A stretch of DNA of 53,698 nucleotides from Vulcanibacillus modesticaldus. GTDB lineage: Bacteria; Bacillota; Bacilli; Tepidibacillales; Tepidibacillaceae. Location of the stretch: assembly GCF_001730235.1 (NCBI RefSeq), contig NZ_MIJF01000004.1, positions 1 through 53,698 on the forward strand, written 5' to 3'. The notes beneath the pieces are model-generated. The model saw only the letters and a program-made list of their open reading frames with translations, was not told the origin of the DNA and searched no databases. Positions 34,758 to 44,446 of the stretch are shown here, in pieces. Position 1 is the first letter of the stretch, and each line of letters opens with the position of its first letter. Both the position numbers and the translations under genes were made by a program.

Positions 34758-34909
34758 ATTTTTTAAGATTATTTTCGGGCGTTCTTTACTGGAGATATTT
34801 AGATATGATAATGTATAATGATGTAATGTATCGATAATTATTAGCCAATTAATTGAAATAGAAAAGGAAAAATATTGTTTGGTATAAATCTTTATAAAAG
34901 GATGATTTT

Positions 34910-35386
34910 ATGGTTAATTCTTACCAATTTACAGCAAATAACGTCTCGGAAACTCGACAATTGGCGAGTAAATTAGCTAATTATTTAAAACCAGGCAACG
35001 TACTTACCCTTGAAGGAGGATTAGGAGCCGGGAAGACTGCTTTTACCCAAGGGTTAGCAATCGGTCTAGGAATAACCCAAATTGTTAATAGTCCTACTTT
35101 CACAATTATTAAAGAATACCATGGAAAATATCCTTTATATCACATGGATGTATACAGACTAGAAGATGGTTATGATGATATAGGATTTGAGGATTATTTC
35201 TATGGTGATGGAATAACCGTGATAGAATGGGCCTCTATTATCAAAGATATCTTACCGAAGCAGTATCTCAATATTAGGATAGAAAAATCAGACGATAATA
35301 AGCGAAGAATATTCTTTGAACCTAATGGAGATGAATATATACAAATATGTGAGGAGTTTATGGCTAATGAATATTTTGGCGATTGA
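34910..35386 (+). CDS. tsaE: tRNA t6A37 biosynthesis ATPase
   Basis: TsaE hydrolyses ATP within the TsaBDE complex that installs N6-threonylcarbamoyl on A37 of ANN-decoding tRNAs. The Walker A motif is GGLGAGKTAF near residue 37, followed by SPTFTIIKEYHG and YHMDVYRLE. 158 residues. It starts the tsaE-tsaB-rimI-tsaD operon and overlaps tsaB by 20 bases. Confidence 0.95.
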   Translation: MVNSYQFTANNVSETRQLASKLANYLKPGNVLTLEGGLGAGKTAFTQGLAIGLGITQIVNSPTFTIIKEYHGKYPLYHMDVYRLEDGYDDIGFEDYFYGDGITVIEWASIIKDILPKQYLNIRIEKSDDNKRRIFFEPNGDEYIQICEEFMANEYFGD

Positions 35387-36080
35387 TACTTCAACTGATG
35401 TAATGGGAGTTTCTCTACTAGATGAGAATAGAGTTTTAGCGGAAGTAACAACAAATTTGAAAAAAAATCATTCAATCCGCCTTATGCCCACAATCGAGCA
35501 ATTGTTCGAGGAAGTGAAGTGGGAGCCAAAAGCTATCGATTTAATTGCAGTGGCTAAGGGACCCGGTTCTTATACTGGTGTTAGAATTGGGATAACTACT
35601 GCAAAAACTATGGCTTGGGCATTAAAAATTCCTTTAATAGGAGTTTCTACATTAGAAGCAATGGCTTACCCTCATCAAAATTTTACGGGATTAATTTCTC
35701 CGATAATTGATGCCCGTAGGGGAAGGGTATATACAGGTCTGTATAAAAAAGTTGAAAACAAATGGACTAATGTCGAGTCAGATCAAATTACTCCTCTATC
35801 TAAATGGTTGAATTTGCTGCAACAAACCCAAGAAGCAGTACTTTTTGTTGGAGATGATGTGGAATTACATCATGAGAATATTTATCAAGAGTTAGGGGAC
35901 ATGGTAAGTTTTAGCTCTTCAGCATTTAACATTCCGCGACCAAGTGTCATCGGATTAATTGCCAAAGAGAGATATCTAAATGGAAAAAGAGATGACATTT
36001 ATGATTTTTCACCATCATATTTACAATTAGCTGAAGCAGAGGCTAAATGGTTAGAGAAGCAAAAAATAAATAAAGGTTAG
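35367..36080 (+). CDS. tsaB: tRNA t6A37 biosynthesis protein TsaB
   Basis: An ASKHA-fold partner of TsaD in t6A synthesis. It has the N-terminal phosphate loop NILAIDTSTDVMGVSLL and AVAKGPGSYTGVRIG near residue 65. 237 residues. The ATG at 35367 lies 10 bases behind GAGGAG, and an earlier in-frame ATG at 35316 has no site. It overlaps tsaE. Confidence 0.94.
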   Translation: MNILAIDTSTDVMGVSLLDENRVLAEVTTNLKKNHSIRLMPTIEQLFEEVKWEPKAIDLIAVAKGPGSYTGVRIGITTAKTMAWALKIPLIGVSTLEAMAYPHQNFTGLISPIIDARRGRVYTGLYKKVENKWTNVESDQITPLSKWLNLLQQTQEAVLFVGDDVELHHENIYQELGDMVSFSSSAFNIPRPSVIGLIAKERYLNGKRDDIYDFSPSYLQLAEAEAKWLEKQKINKG

Positions 36081-36542
36081 GTGTTTGGCTTGGATGATAA
36101 ACAAATAAATTTTAGAAAAGCCACCATTGATGATGTGAATCAAATTTGGCTGGTGGAAAGAGCATCCTTCCCTACACCTTGGACGAAAGAAGCTTTTATT
36201 AAGGAGTTAACGGATAATCGGCTTGCACATTATTTTGTTTTAGAACTAGGAAACCAAATCATTGGTTATGCTGGGATGTGGATAATTTTAGATGAAGCAC
36301 ATATAACCAATGTTGCAATTCATCCAGAAACAAGGGGACGTAAACTAGGGGAATTACTGATGAGAAACCTTATGACAATGGCCAAGTTGTTTGGTGCAAA
36401 AAAAATGACCCTTGAAGTACGTGAGTCTAATCGTATCGCATTAAATTTATACTGCAAGTTAGATTTTAAGAGACAGGGAATAAGAAAAAAATATTATACT
36501 AATCCAATAGAGGATGCAATAATTATGTGGGTGAAATTATAA
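36081..36542 (+). CDS. rimI: Ribosomal-protein S18 alanine N-acetyltransferase
   Basis: A GNAT-family acetyltransferase of the RimI type. The acetyl-CoA motif [20 protein letters not shown] lies near residue 77, with [21 protein letters not shown] after it. 153 residues from GTG at 36081, which directly follows the tsaB stop. TTG at 36090 with AAAGGTTAGG upstream is an equally plausible start. It shares one base with the start of tsaD. Confidence 0.92.
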   Translation: MFGLDDKQINFRKATIDDVNQIWLVERASFPTPWTKEAFIKELTDNRLAHYFVLELGNQIIGYAGMWIILDEAHITNVAIHPETRGRKLGELLMRNLMTMAKLFGAKKMTLEVRESNRIALNLYCKLDFKRQGIRKKYYTNPIEDAIIMWVKL

Positions 36543-37609
36543 TGTTGAGTTGGAAAAAAGAGATGGAAAAAAAGCTAGAGAGATTAAAAACCATTGATTT
36601 AAAGGAATCAGTAATTATTTTAGGAATCGAAACGAGTTGTGATGAAACTTCAATTGCAATCGTGCAAGATGGGCATAAGATTTTATCTAATATTGTCTCT
36701 TCCCAAATCGCCATTCATAAGCGTTTTGGAGGAGTTGTTCCCGAGGTTGCTTCAAGGAAGCATGTAGAAGTTATCAATGTTTTGCTAGAAGAAGCTTTAA
36801 ACGATGCAAAATTAAAATTAGGGGATATATCAGCGATAGCAGTTACCTATGGTCCAGGACTAATCGGTTCTTTATTAGTTGGCGTTGCAGCAGCTAAAGC
36901 TATCTCTTTTGCCAAAGGTATTCCTTTGGTTGGGGTTAACCATATAGCAGGACATATATATGCTAATAATTTGATAAAACAATTAGAATTTCCGTTGATT
37001 GCTTTGGTAGTGTCTGGTGGACATACGGAACTGGTTTACATGGAGGATCATCACAAATTTGAAGTTCTCGGTATGACTAGGGACGATGCAGCTGGAGAAG
37101 CTTATGATAAAGTTGCAAGAACGTTAGAACTGCCTTATCCGGGCGGTCCGTATATAGATAAACTGGCTAAAGAAGGTAAAGCTACGATTGAGCTACCAAG
37201 GGCACTAATGGATAATGGTTATGATTTTAGTTTTAGTGGTTTAAAATCAGCTGTTATCAATACAATGCATAATGCTAAACAACGGGGTGAATATATTGCC
37301 AAAGAAGATATGGCAGCAAGTTTCCAAGAGGCAGTTGTAGACGTCCTAGTTTCTAAAACGTTAAAAGCGGTTCAAGAGAAACAGGTAAAAAATTTAATTG
37401 TTGCCGGTGGAGTTGCAGCAAACCAAGGTTTACGAAGTAGACTAAAGGAAAAGTGTGAGCAATTGGGAATAGATTTGACGATTCCACCTTTAGAATTATG
37501 TACAGATAATGCAGCTATGATTGCCAGCGCTGGTTATTTCTCATATCTTAAAGGTGAGTGGAGTAATCTAGAACTAAATGGAATAGCAGGGCTGCCGCTT
37601 AGCCCATAA
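36542..37609 (+). CDS. tsaD: tRNA t6A37 threonylcarbamoyltransferase
   Basis: TsaD (formerly Gcp/YdiE) transfers threonylcarbamoyl to A37. N-terminal [16 protein letters not shown], the iron-binding [15 protein letters not shown] and the late phosphate motif [11 protein letters not shown] are present. 355 residues from ATG 36542, which overlaps the rimI stop (TAATG), so translation is coupled. A terminator and a cluster of DnaA boxes follow. Confidence 0.96.
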   Translation: MLSWKKEMEKKLERLKTIDLKESVIILGIETSCDETSIAIVQDGHKILSNIVSSQIAIHKRFGGVVPEVASRKHVEVINVLLEEALNDAKLKLGDISAIAVTYGPGLIGSLLVGVAAAKAISFAKGIPLVGVNHIAGHIYANNLIKQLEFPLIALVVSGGHTELVYMEDHHKFEVLGMTRDDAAGEAYDKVARTLELPYPGGPYIDKLAKEGKATIELPRALMDNGYDFSFSGLKSAVINTMHNAKQRGEYIAKEDMAASFQEAVVDVLVSKTLKAVQEKQVKNLIVAGGVAANQGLRSRLKEKCEQLGIDLTIPPLELCTDNAAMIASAGYFSYLKGEWSNLELNGIAGLPLSP

Positions 37610-37646
37610 TAAACTAGTTTAAAAGAATTATAAATGAACTTTTGCA

Positions 37647-37677
37647 GTGCATAGAATCAGTTTCTATGCACTTTTTT
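37647..37677 (+). terminator. Terminator after tsaD
   Basis: A 10-bp stem GTGCATAGAA/TTCTATGCAC around a 5-base loop, followed by TTTTTT. Confidence 0.88.
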
Positions 37678-37718
37678 CATTTTAGAAGCTTAGAAAAAGA
37701 AAATATCCGTTGATAAAG

Positions 37719-37930
37719 TTATCAACATTCATGTGGATATGTGGATAAAATGGTATGAGCATTGAAATAACTTGTATTAAAAAAAACGATATATCAACAA
37801 GTAGCTAAAGATAGCTATGTGAATAATGTGGATAAAGGTGTGACTAACTAACATTAGCAAAAAGATTTTGTGCATAAAATTGTGGATAATTTATTTTTTG
37901 AAAAAATTAAGAATTTTTTAAAAGGGATTT
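37719..37930 (+). other. DnaA-box cluster with adjacent AT-rich tract
   Basis: Five 9-mers fit TTATNCACA on the minus strand: 37740-37748, 37827-37835 and 37881-37889 (TGTGGATAA, the perfect box), 37818-37826 (TGTGAATAA) and 37869-37877 (TGTGCATAA). Near-matches lie at 37719-37727 (TTATCAACA) and 37732-37740. All five exact boxes point the same way. An AT-rich tract (about 37886-37925) follows. This fills the 370-base gap between tsaD and the kinase gene. B. subtilis carries a DnaA-box cluster next to gcp (tsaD) that titrates DnaA. dnaA and dnaN are absent here, so this is not the origin itself. Confidence 0.8.
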
Positions 37931-37984
37931 CACAGAAATTTATCGAAAAAATCAAGTGGTATTATTTTTAAGGAGGTGGTTTTT

Positions 37985-40150
37985 GTGAAAGAAGGTTTGA
38001 ACAATCATAGAATTCAAATGATGATATTGATTTTGATACCTATGATATTAATAATTGCTATCTTTTATATTGTTCAATATACGACCTTATTATCGTTAAA
38101 AAGACAACAAGAAATGCATTTGGCCGATAACTTTATAAAAGACCAAGCTTTTATATCTCGTCAACTAAATTCTCCACCTCTTATATTGTTACAAAATAGA
38201 AAGGCTATAGAAAAACAGGTTAAAATTAATGAGCTTAAAGGTATAGATCATTTATTAATTGAGAATTCAATTGATAATTTTATTAATCAAGATGTAATAG
38301 GAATATATAGTCTAGAACGTGATGAAATTGTATTTCATTTAGGTTCTGAAGAAGTATACAACGATATTTCTCAGGTGGACATGGATAAATTATTAGAAAA
38401 AACATTGACAACAAAAACCTTTATAAAGATTAATGATAAATTAATATATTTTTTGCCAATAGTTGATGAGGGGTATCTTAGGGGAATCATCTATACATAC
38501 AATATTAGAAACGTTTCTATCACAAAATTACTTTCTCCCTTAATTTTATCTCTTATTCTTGCGATTATAGGAACAAAGTTGATAGAGGGAAATATCCAAA
38601 AAAGAATATATCAATTCAAAGAAGATGTTGATAACTTAAAAGAAACAGGTGCTCCTTTGCCTGCTCAGGCTGAACCACTTGATAAATTAGCACAATCTGT
38701 TAATGATTTGCAGGAACACCTGTATAGTGAGAAAAAACTGTTAAAAATATTGCTCGATAGTCTGCCTTTAGGAGTTATTTTTTATAACAAGGACGGAAAG
38801 GTGAATTCTATAAATAAGACAGTAACTGAAATTACTGGATTTAGCCAAGAAGAGATAGATCAATTTACAGTTAAAGGTAATATCCTAAATAGTTCGGAGA
38901 ATGTGTTCTGGGAAACATTAAGATCGGGGCAATCTTTTTTAGGGTTTGAAAGCTATTGCCCAACTAAAGATGGAAGAGAAATACCTGTAATGACTTCCAC
39001 TAAACCTTTATATGATTCTTCTAATAATTTCATTGGGATAGTAAGCTCATTTATTGATATTTCCGAACAAAAAAGATTAGCAAAAGTCGAAATGCATTCA
39101 AAAATTATGTTAGATCATATATCTGATGGTGTGATAAGGGTTGATAACAATGGTGTGATTAATGGTTTTAATCGTGGAGCAGAATTAATGACAGGATTTA
39201 AAACTGAAGAAGTTTTAGGGAAAAAATATGATGATATTTTTATTAAAAGAAAAACAATGTTTACCAAGCTAACGTATACTTTAAATACTGGGAAAGAATA
39301 CAATTATAAAAAAGAGATATTTACCCAAGATGGAAAAAAAATACATCTAATGATCACTACAAAAATTTTAAGAGACGAAGAGGGCAACCAAATTGGTGCA
39401 ATGGGAATATATAAAGATATCACTCATTTGGAAGAATTAACATATCAGATACAACGTGCAGATAAATTGGCAGTAGTAGGTGAACTGGCAGCTGGTACAG
39501 CACATGAGATAAGGAATCCTCTTACTTCTATAAAAGGCTTTATTCAGTTACTAGAAACCCAAATTGAAGATAAAGAGAAAAAGAGATATATTTCTCTGAT
39601 TTTAAAAGAGATAAACAATATTAACGAAATTATTAAGGAGATGTTACTGCTAGCTAAGCCTTCAAAACCATCTAAGACAGTTGTTTCTATTAATCAAACA
39701 ATTAATGATATAGTATCTTTTATGAAATCTGATGCTGTATTAAAGAATGTGGAAATTTTTACTGATTTAAAGAGAGATCTTCCCTTTATTGAAGTTGATG
39801 AAAGGCAGATTAAACAGGTATTTATTAATATAATACGTAATGCATTACAAGCGATGAAGGATGGTGGAGAACTGCATATTTTTTCACGACTTAATGAAAA
39901 AAAACGTATGGTAGAAGTTATCTTTGTAGATCAGGGAGAGGGCATACCACCAGATAGACTCCAAAGAATATATGAACCATTTTATACGACCAAAGAGGAT
40001 GGTACAGGTTTAGGATTGCCTGTTTCTTATCAAATAATGAAAAATCATGATGGGGATATTCAAATTCATAGTATACTTGGTAAAGGGACGACTGTTACGC
40101 TATATTTTTCAATTTCTGGGGATAATAACGTTAAGAATGGGGGACAATAA
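37985..40150 (+). CDS. Membrane sensor histidine kinase, sporulation-phosphorelay type, orphan
   Basis: An inner-membrane sensor kinase. Transmembrane helices lie at about residues 10-33 and 177-197, flanking a roughly 145-residue extracellular sensor. Two PAS domains follow (about 245-365 and 370-490). HisKA has the phospho-histidine in LAAGTAHEIRNPLTSIKGF, and the HATPase domain has NIIRNALQAM, DQGEGIPPDRL and GTGLGLPVSYQIM. The H-box resembles Bacillus KinA-KinE kinases that feed Spo0F. No response regulator gene is adjacent. GTG at 37985 is chosen because AGGAGGTGG lies just upstream; GTG at 37976 overlaps that site. 721 residues. Confidence 0.88.
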   Translation: MKEGLNNHRIQMMILILIPMILIIAIFYIVQYTTLLSLKRQQEMHLADNFIKDQAFISRQLNSPPLILLQNRKAIEKQVKINELKGIDHLLIENSIDNFINQDVIGIYSLERDEIVFHLGSEEVYNDISQVDMDKLLEKTLTTKTFIKINDKLIYFLPIVDEGYLRGIIYTYNIRNVSITKLLSPLILSLILAIIGTKLIEGNIQKRIYQFKEDVDNLKETGAPLPAQAEPLDKLAQSVNDLQEHLYSEKKLLKILLDSLPLGVIFYNKDGKVNSINKTVTEITGFSQEEIDQFTVKGNILNSSENVFWETLRSGQSFLGFESYCPTKDGREIPVMTSTKPLYDSSNNFIGIVSSFIDISEQKRLAKVEMHSKIMLDHISDGVIRVDNNGVINGFNRGAELMTGFKTEEVLGKKYDDIFIKRKTMFTKLTYTLNTGKEYNYKKEIFTQDGKKIHLMITTKILRDEEGNQIGAMGIYKDITHLEELTYQIQRADKLAVVGELAAGTAHEIRNPLTSIKGFIQLLETQIEDKEKKRYISLILKEINNINEIIKEMLLLAKPSKPSKTVVSINQTINDIVSFMKSDAVLKNVEIFTDLKRDLPFIEVDERQIKQVFINIIRNALQAMKDGGELHIFSRLNEKKRMVEVIFVDQGEGIPPDRLQRIYEPFYTTKEDGTGLGLPVSYQIMKNHDGDIQIHSILGKGTTVTLYFSISGDNNVKNGGQ

Positions 40151-40179
40151 CACAAGATTATTTTGGAAGGATGTTGTAT

Positions 40180-42354
40180 ATGAGCCAAAAAATTCGTTGG
40201 TTCATAGTGTTTTCAATGACGGTCTTAATATTAGGATCGTCTTTTTCTTGTGTAGAAGCAAAGGAAAACAAACGGCTAATTTTAATCTTAATCGACCGGT
40301 TATCATTTACAGACAGCTCTATCTATTCTGACATGGTTGGATTTAGAACTCTCAATCAAGAAGGTGCTGTCGGGGCATTGAATGTTAATTCTGGGGGCAG
40401 TAAAAATGATAGCAATAGTTATCTTTCAATTGGAGGAGGGGGACGAGGTAACGGAGTTAAGAATATGGGAGACTCATTGTTATTAAATGAAGTAGTTAAC
40501 TCTGACGAGCGATTACTGGCAAAGGAAAAATTTTTACAACTGACAGGTAAAAGTATTACGGATGAAAATACGATAGTATTCTTATCAATTGAGCGGATAA
40601 AAAAAGCCAAACAAAAGTACGTTTTCAGTGTTGCTGAATTGGGTGAAACTCTTAAACAGGGTGGTTATCAATCTAGAGTATATGGAAACCTTGATACCTT
40701 TAATAAACAAAGATTAGCTCCACTAATTATTATGGATAAAGAAGGAATTAGTTATGGTGATGTAGGAATAAAGACTACTATAAATGCTCCTGAAAGACCG
40801 TATGGGGTTAAAACAAATTATTCTTATTTATTAAAAAAATGGAAAGAGGCCAGAAGTAAAGAGATTTCCTTAGTTGTATTTGAATTGGGTGATTTGTATA
40901 GACTGGATCAATTTAAAAATCAAATGGCCCCCAATTATGAAGCTTTCTTAAAAAAAAGAATTTTGGGTGAGATTGGGGAATTTATCAATGATATCATCCT
41001 TCAAATGGAAGAAAATGAGAACTTAATTGTTCTTTCTCCGATGGTTAGTAGACAAGCTACTATTGAAAAGCAACTTTTAGCACCGATTTGGATTTATGAT
41101 ATGGGAAAGTCTAAAGGATTATTAACATCCAGTACAACTAAAAGAGAAGGGATTGTTGCTAATATAGATATTGCGCCCACAATTTTAAAGTTCTTTGGTA
41201 TTGATAAACCACCTGTCATGGTTGGCAGGGAAATCTTAGCATTAAATTCAACAATAAATTTTAAAAATGAACTAGAGCATATTTTTACGATTTATCGATT
41301 ACGCCCATCGGTTTTATATGGTTATGTCATGTGGCAAATATTTATTCTAATAATCGCGATACTAATATGGCTTAAAAATGGGGGATACAAATCTGAATGG
41401 TTTAAAAGTGTACTTTTAAGCATCTTGTATTTGCCAATGCTATTATTAATAACAGCTTTTTGGACCCCTAAGGATGCATATCTCTATTTAAGTGTCGTAT
41501 TCATGATTAGTTTAGTTTTGGGATTTATGACAATTAATTTTAAAGTAACTAAGGCCTTTCTTATTATCGGCGGCCTTACATTTGTGATGATTACGATGGA
41601 TGTAATTTATGGCACACCATTAATAAAAAGGTCATTTTTAGGTTATGATCCAATTATTGGAGCCAGATATTATGGAATAGGTAATGAATATATGGGGGTA
41701 TATATTGGCTCTACTTTACTTTTTACTAGTGCACTACTTAGTATTAAAAAGAATCGATTTACGTTTTTGATAACCATCTTAATCTATGGAGGTATTATAT
41801 TTATTTTGTTGTTTCCTACGTTGGGAACAAATTTTGGTGGTGCTATCGCTGCTATTTTTGCAACCGGACTAACTTTGTTGAAATTGATTGGTTACAGATG
41901 GAGTAAGAGGGGAACATTTTTTTCAACTTTAGCTTTTTTATTGGTGCTTACGTTAATAGTCCTGTTTAATATTCTCGTTCCGTTGGATAGTCAATCTCAC
42001 ATAGGAAGAGCGTTAAGCCGCTTATTTGAAGGTGATGTTGCGACTATATATTTGATAATCAGTAGAAAATTGGCTATGAATTGGAGATTAATTCAAATTT
42101 CTGCTTGGAGTAAAGTGATGTTTACCTCAATTATCATTATCAGTATATTATTCATTAAACCGAAGAAAATTTTGAAAGAAATAAAAAAATCTTATCCTGA
42201 CATTTTTAATGTATCTTATGGGATAGTTAATGGTGCGTTTGTTTCTTTGTTGGTTAACGATTCAGGCATAGTTGCTGCTTCCACGATGATAATATATTCA
42301 GTTGTTCCATTACTTTATTTGGCATTAACCAAACAAAAAGAGCTTGAGGTTTAG
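40180..42354 (+). CDS. AlkP-superfamily-like membrane protein of unknown function
   Basis: Not assigned. A signal peptide (about 1-30, with VEAKEN) precedes an extracytoplasmic region to about residue 375 that looks like an alkaline-phosphatase/phosphoglycerate-mutase fold (LILILIDRLSF, NSYLSIGGGGRGNG, NIDIAPTILKFFGIDKP). The C-terminal half has about nine membrane helices with conserved-looking GARYYGIGNEYMGVYIG, GTNFGGAIAA and LVNDSGIVAAS. 724 residues. ATG at 40180 is preferred, 9 bases behind GGAAGG. It follows the kinase by 29 bases, so the two may form an operon. A role in envelope polymer or lipid metabolism is a guess. Confidence 0.7.
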   Translation: MSQKIRWFIVFSMTVLILGSSFSCVEAKENKRLILILIDRLSFTDSSIYSDMVGFRTLNQEGAVGALNVNSGGSKNDSNSYLSIGGGGRGNGVKNMGDSLLLNEVVNSDERLLAKEKFLQLTGKSITDENTIVFLSIERIKKAKQKYVFSVAELGETLKQGGYQSRVYGNLDTFNKQRLAPLIIMDKEGISYGDVGIKTTINAPERPYGVKTNYSYLLKKWKEARSKEISLVVFELGDLYRLDQFKNQMAPNYEAFLKKRILGEIGEFINDIILQMEENENLIVLSPMVSRQATIEKQLLAPIWIYDMGKSKGLLTSSTTKREGIVANIDIAPTILKFFGIDKPPVMVGREILALNSTINFKNELEHIFTIYRLRPSVLYGYVMWQIFILIIAILIWLKNGGYKSEWFKSVLLSILYLPMLLLITAFWTPKDAYLYLSVVFMISLVLGFMTINFKVTKAFLIIGGLTFVMITMDVIYGTPLIKRSFLGYDPIIGARYYGIGNEYMGVYIGSTLLFTSALLSIKKNRFTFLITILIYGGIIFILLFPTLGTNFGGAIAAIFATGLTLLKLIGYRWSKRGTFFSTLAFLLVLTLIVLFNILVPLDSQSHIGRALSRLFEGDVATIYLIISRKLAMNWRLIQISAWSKVMFTSIIIISILFIKPKKILKEIKKSYPDIFNVSYGIVNGAFVSLLVNDSGIVAASTMIIYSVVPLLYLALTKQKELEV

Positions 42355-42364
42355 TCCTCAAGCT
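42336..42364 (-). terminator. Terminator of the ABC-F gene, inside the 3' end of the AlkP-like gene
   Basis: AGCTTGAGG at 42341-42349 pairs with CCTCAAGCT at 42356-42364 around the overlapping stop codons. Read leftwards it is followed by CTTTTTGTTT, a good U run. Read rightwards the T run is poor. Confidence 0.7.
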
Positions 42365-44267
42365 TAATTTGAGTTTCTTCCCATTCCACGAGAAGAAGTT
42401 CTAAACGACTTTTTAATTGATTCAATTCTTCATTTTTACTATATGATAACTGGTGATCTAAATATACTTCAGGTTGAAGTAACTCTGACTCAATTTCAGC
42501 AACATTCTTCTCTATTTTGTCAATTTCTTGTTCTAATGACTCAATTTTTCGTCTAAGTTGTCGTTGACTTTTCTTTCTTTCCCTTTCTTTATTTAACTGT
42601 TCTTTCCTTTTCTTGTCTTCTAATGAGAGGGAATTATCACTGGCTTCCTCTTGCTCTGCTTTTTTCTCCAAATAGTAATCATAATTACCTAAATAATTGA
42701 TTATTCCTGTGGCATTTAGTTCGATGATTCTCGTTGCAATCCTGTTTAAGAAATATCTGTCGTGAGAAATGAATAGAATCGTTCCAGGATAATCTATTAG
42801 TGCGTTTTCTAAAACTTCACGACTATAGATATCTAAATGGTTTGTCGGTTCGTCTAATAATAAAAAATTAGCCCTTTTTAGCATCAATTTCGCTAAACTA
42901 ACTCTGGCCTTCTCTCCACCACTTAAATCTTTAATCTTTTTAAATACATCATCTCCGATGAAAAGAAAGTTTCCTAAGATTGTTCGGATTTCCTTTTCTG
43001 TTAATTCAGGATAGTCATCCCACACCTCGTCAATTATCCTTTTTTCTAAATGGAGATCTTCTTGTTCTTGATCATAATATCCAACTTTTACTTTTGAACC
43101 AAACTCGATAGTTCCATGTTTTGGTTGGAATTTTTTACGGATAAGCTTAAATAGTGTTGACTTACCGATTCCATTGGGACCTATTAATGCGATACGTTCT
43201 TGTTTTTTTACCATAAATGATACATTTTGAAACAGAGATTTATCATCAAATCCCATTGCTAGGTCTTTAACTGTAAGAACAATATTACCACTCTGGAAAT
43301 CTGTTTCAAAGGCAAAGGAGACTGTTCTGTTTGATGTTGGACGGTCTATTAGCTCCATTTTTTCAAGCATTTTTCTTCTGCTTTGTGCCCTACGTGTTGT
43401 TGATGCTCTAGCGATATTTTTCTGGATGAAATCCTCTAGTTTTTTTATTTCAATTTGCTGTTTATCGTATTTTTTGAGCATTATTTCGATGTTCGCAGCT
43501 TTTTGTTTTATATATTGGCTATAATTACCGACATATCTGGTGGCTTTTGTTTTTTCAATTTCGTAAATCACATTTACAAGAGTATCTAAGAAATATCGGT
43601 CGTGTGAAACTAATAAAATAGCGCCAGAATAAGATTTTAAATATCCTTCTAACCATCTCAAGGATTCAACATCTAGATAGTTAGTAGGCTCATCTAGTAT
43701 CAGTAAATTTGGTTCTTCCAGTAATAATTTAGCCATTGCTAACCTTGTTTTTTGTCCACCGCTTAGTGTATAAATAGGTTGATTATGAAGATCAAAGTCG
43801 CCAAACCCCAATCCATGAAGGATACTTCTAATTTTTGCTTCATAAGAATAGCCGCCGTTATCTTTAAATTGCTCGGTTACTTTTGAGTACTCATTCATGA
43901 GTTTTTCATATTCTTTATTATTCTCTTGATAGGATAGGGTGGCCATCTGATCTTCCAAACTTCTAATATATTTTTCTTGTTCAATAAGATGGATAAAGAC
44001 TGATCTCATTTCCTCCCAGATGGAGCGTTCAGTTTCTAAACCACTATCTTGTGCAAGGTAGCCAATTTTTGTATCTTTTGCAATATTTATTTCACCACTA
44101 TCGGGCAATATTTTGGCCGCAATTATTTTCAGGAGAGTAGATTTTCCAGCGCCATTAACACCAACTAATCCAATTCGATCCGTGGATTGGATTACCATAT
44201 CAATATCGGTTAAAATTACATCTATACCAAAGGATTTTGTTACCCCCTGTGTTTGTAAAATGATCAA
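42351..44267 (-). CDS. ABC-F family ATPase, YdiF-like
   Basis: A soluble duplicated ABC protein of the ABC-F translation-factor group. Two ABC modules have Walker A GVNGAGKST and GPNGIGKST, signatures LSGGQKTRLAMAKLL and LSGGEKARVSLAKLM, and Walker B LILDEPTNYLD and LLLDEPTNHLD. A charged linker lies between them (about 240-320), and a C-terminal coiled coil covers residues 535-638. TTG at 44267 is chosen, 6 bases behind AGAGGTG; the in-frame GTG at 44276 is part of that site. Its stop overlaps the stop of the convergent gene by 4 bases. YdiF lies near gcp in Bacillus too. Confidence 0.9.
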   Translation of the reverse strand: MIILQTQGVTKSFGIDVILTDIDMVIQSTDRIGLVGVNGAGKSTLLKIIAAKILPDSGEINIAKDTKIGYLAQDSGLETERSIWEEMRSVFIHLIEQEKYIRSLEDQMATLSYQENNKEYEKLMNEYSKVTEQFKDNGGYSYEAKIRSILHGLGFGDFDLHNQPIYTLSGGQKTRLAMAKLLLEEPNLLILDEPTNYLDVESLRWLEGYLKSYSGAILLVSHDRYFLDTLVNVIYEIEKTKATRYVGNYSQYIKQKAANIEIMLKKYDKQQIEIKKLEDFIQKNIARASTTRRAQSRRKMLEKMELIDRPTSNRTVSFAFETDFQSGNIVLTVKDLAMGFDDKSLFQNVSFMVKKQERIALIGPNGIGKSTLFKLIRKKFQPKHGTIEFGSKVKVGYYDQEQEDLHLEKRIIDEVWDDYPELTEKEIRTILGNFLFIGDDVFKKIKDLSGGEKARVSLAKLMLKRANFLLLDEPTNHLDIYSREVLENALIDYPGTILFISHDRYFLNRIATRIIELNATGIINYLGNYDYYLEKKAEQEEASDNSLSLEDKKRKEQLNKERERKKSQRQLRRKIESLEQEIDKIEKNVAEIESELLQPEVYLDHQLSYSKNEELNQLKSRLELLLVEWEETQIKLED

Positions 44268-44446
44268 TAAAATCACCTCTTAATCTAAATTCATATAAAG
44301 ATAAAATATAAAAAATAATACACTTAGGTATTTAAAAAATAAGATTACAGTTTGATGATAATGGTATAATTTTAAAAGATTGTTCAATTAAGTGTAGCTT
44401 ATTTTTTATTATATAATCAAGACAATAGATGGGAGGAATTAATAAC

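Noticed and set aside
37690-37975. Chromosomal origin of replication
   Set aside because: DnaA boxes and an AT tract are present, but dnaA, dnaN, rpmH and other oriC neighbours are absent. A DnaA-titration cluster fits better.
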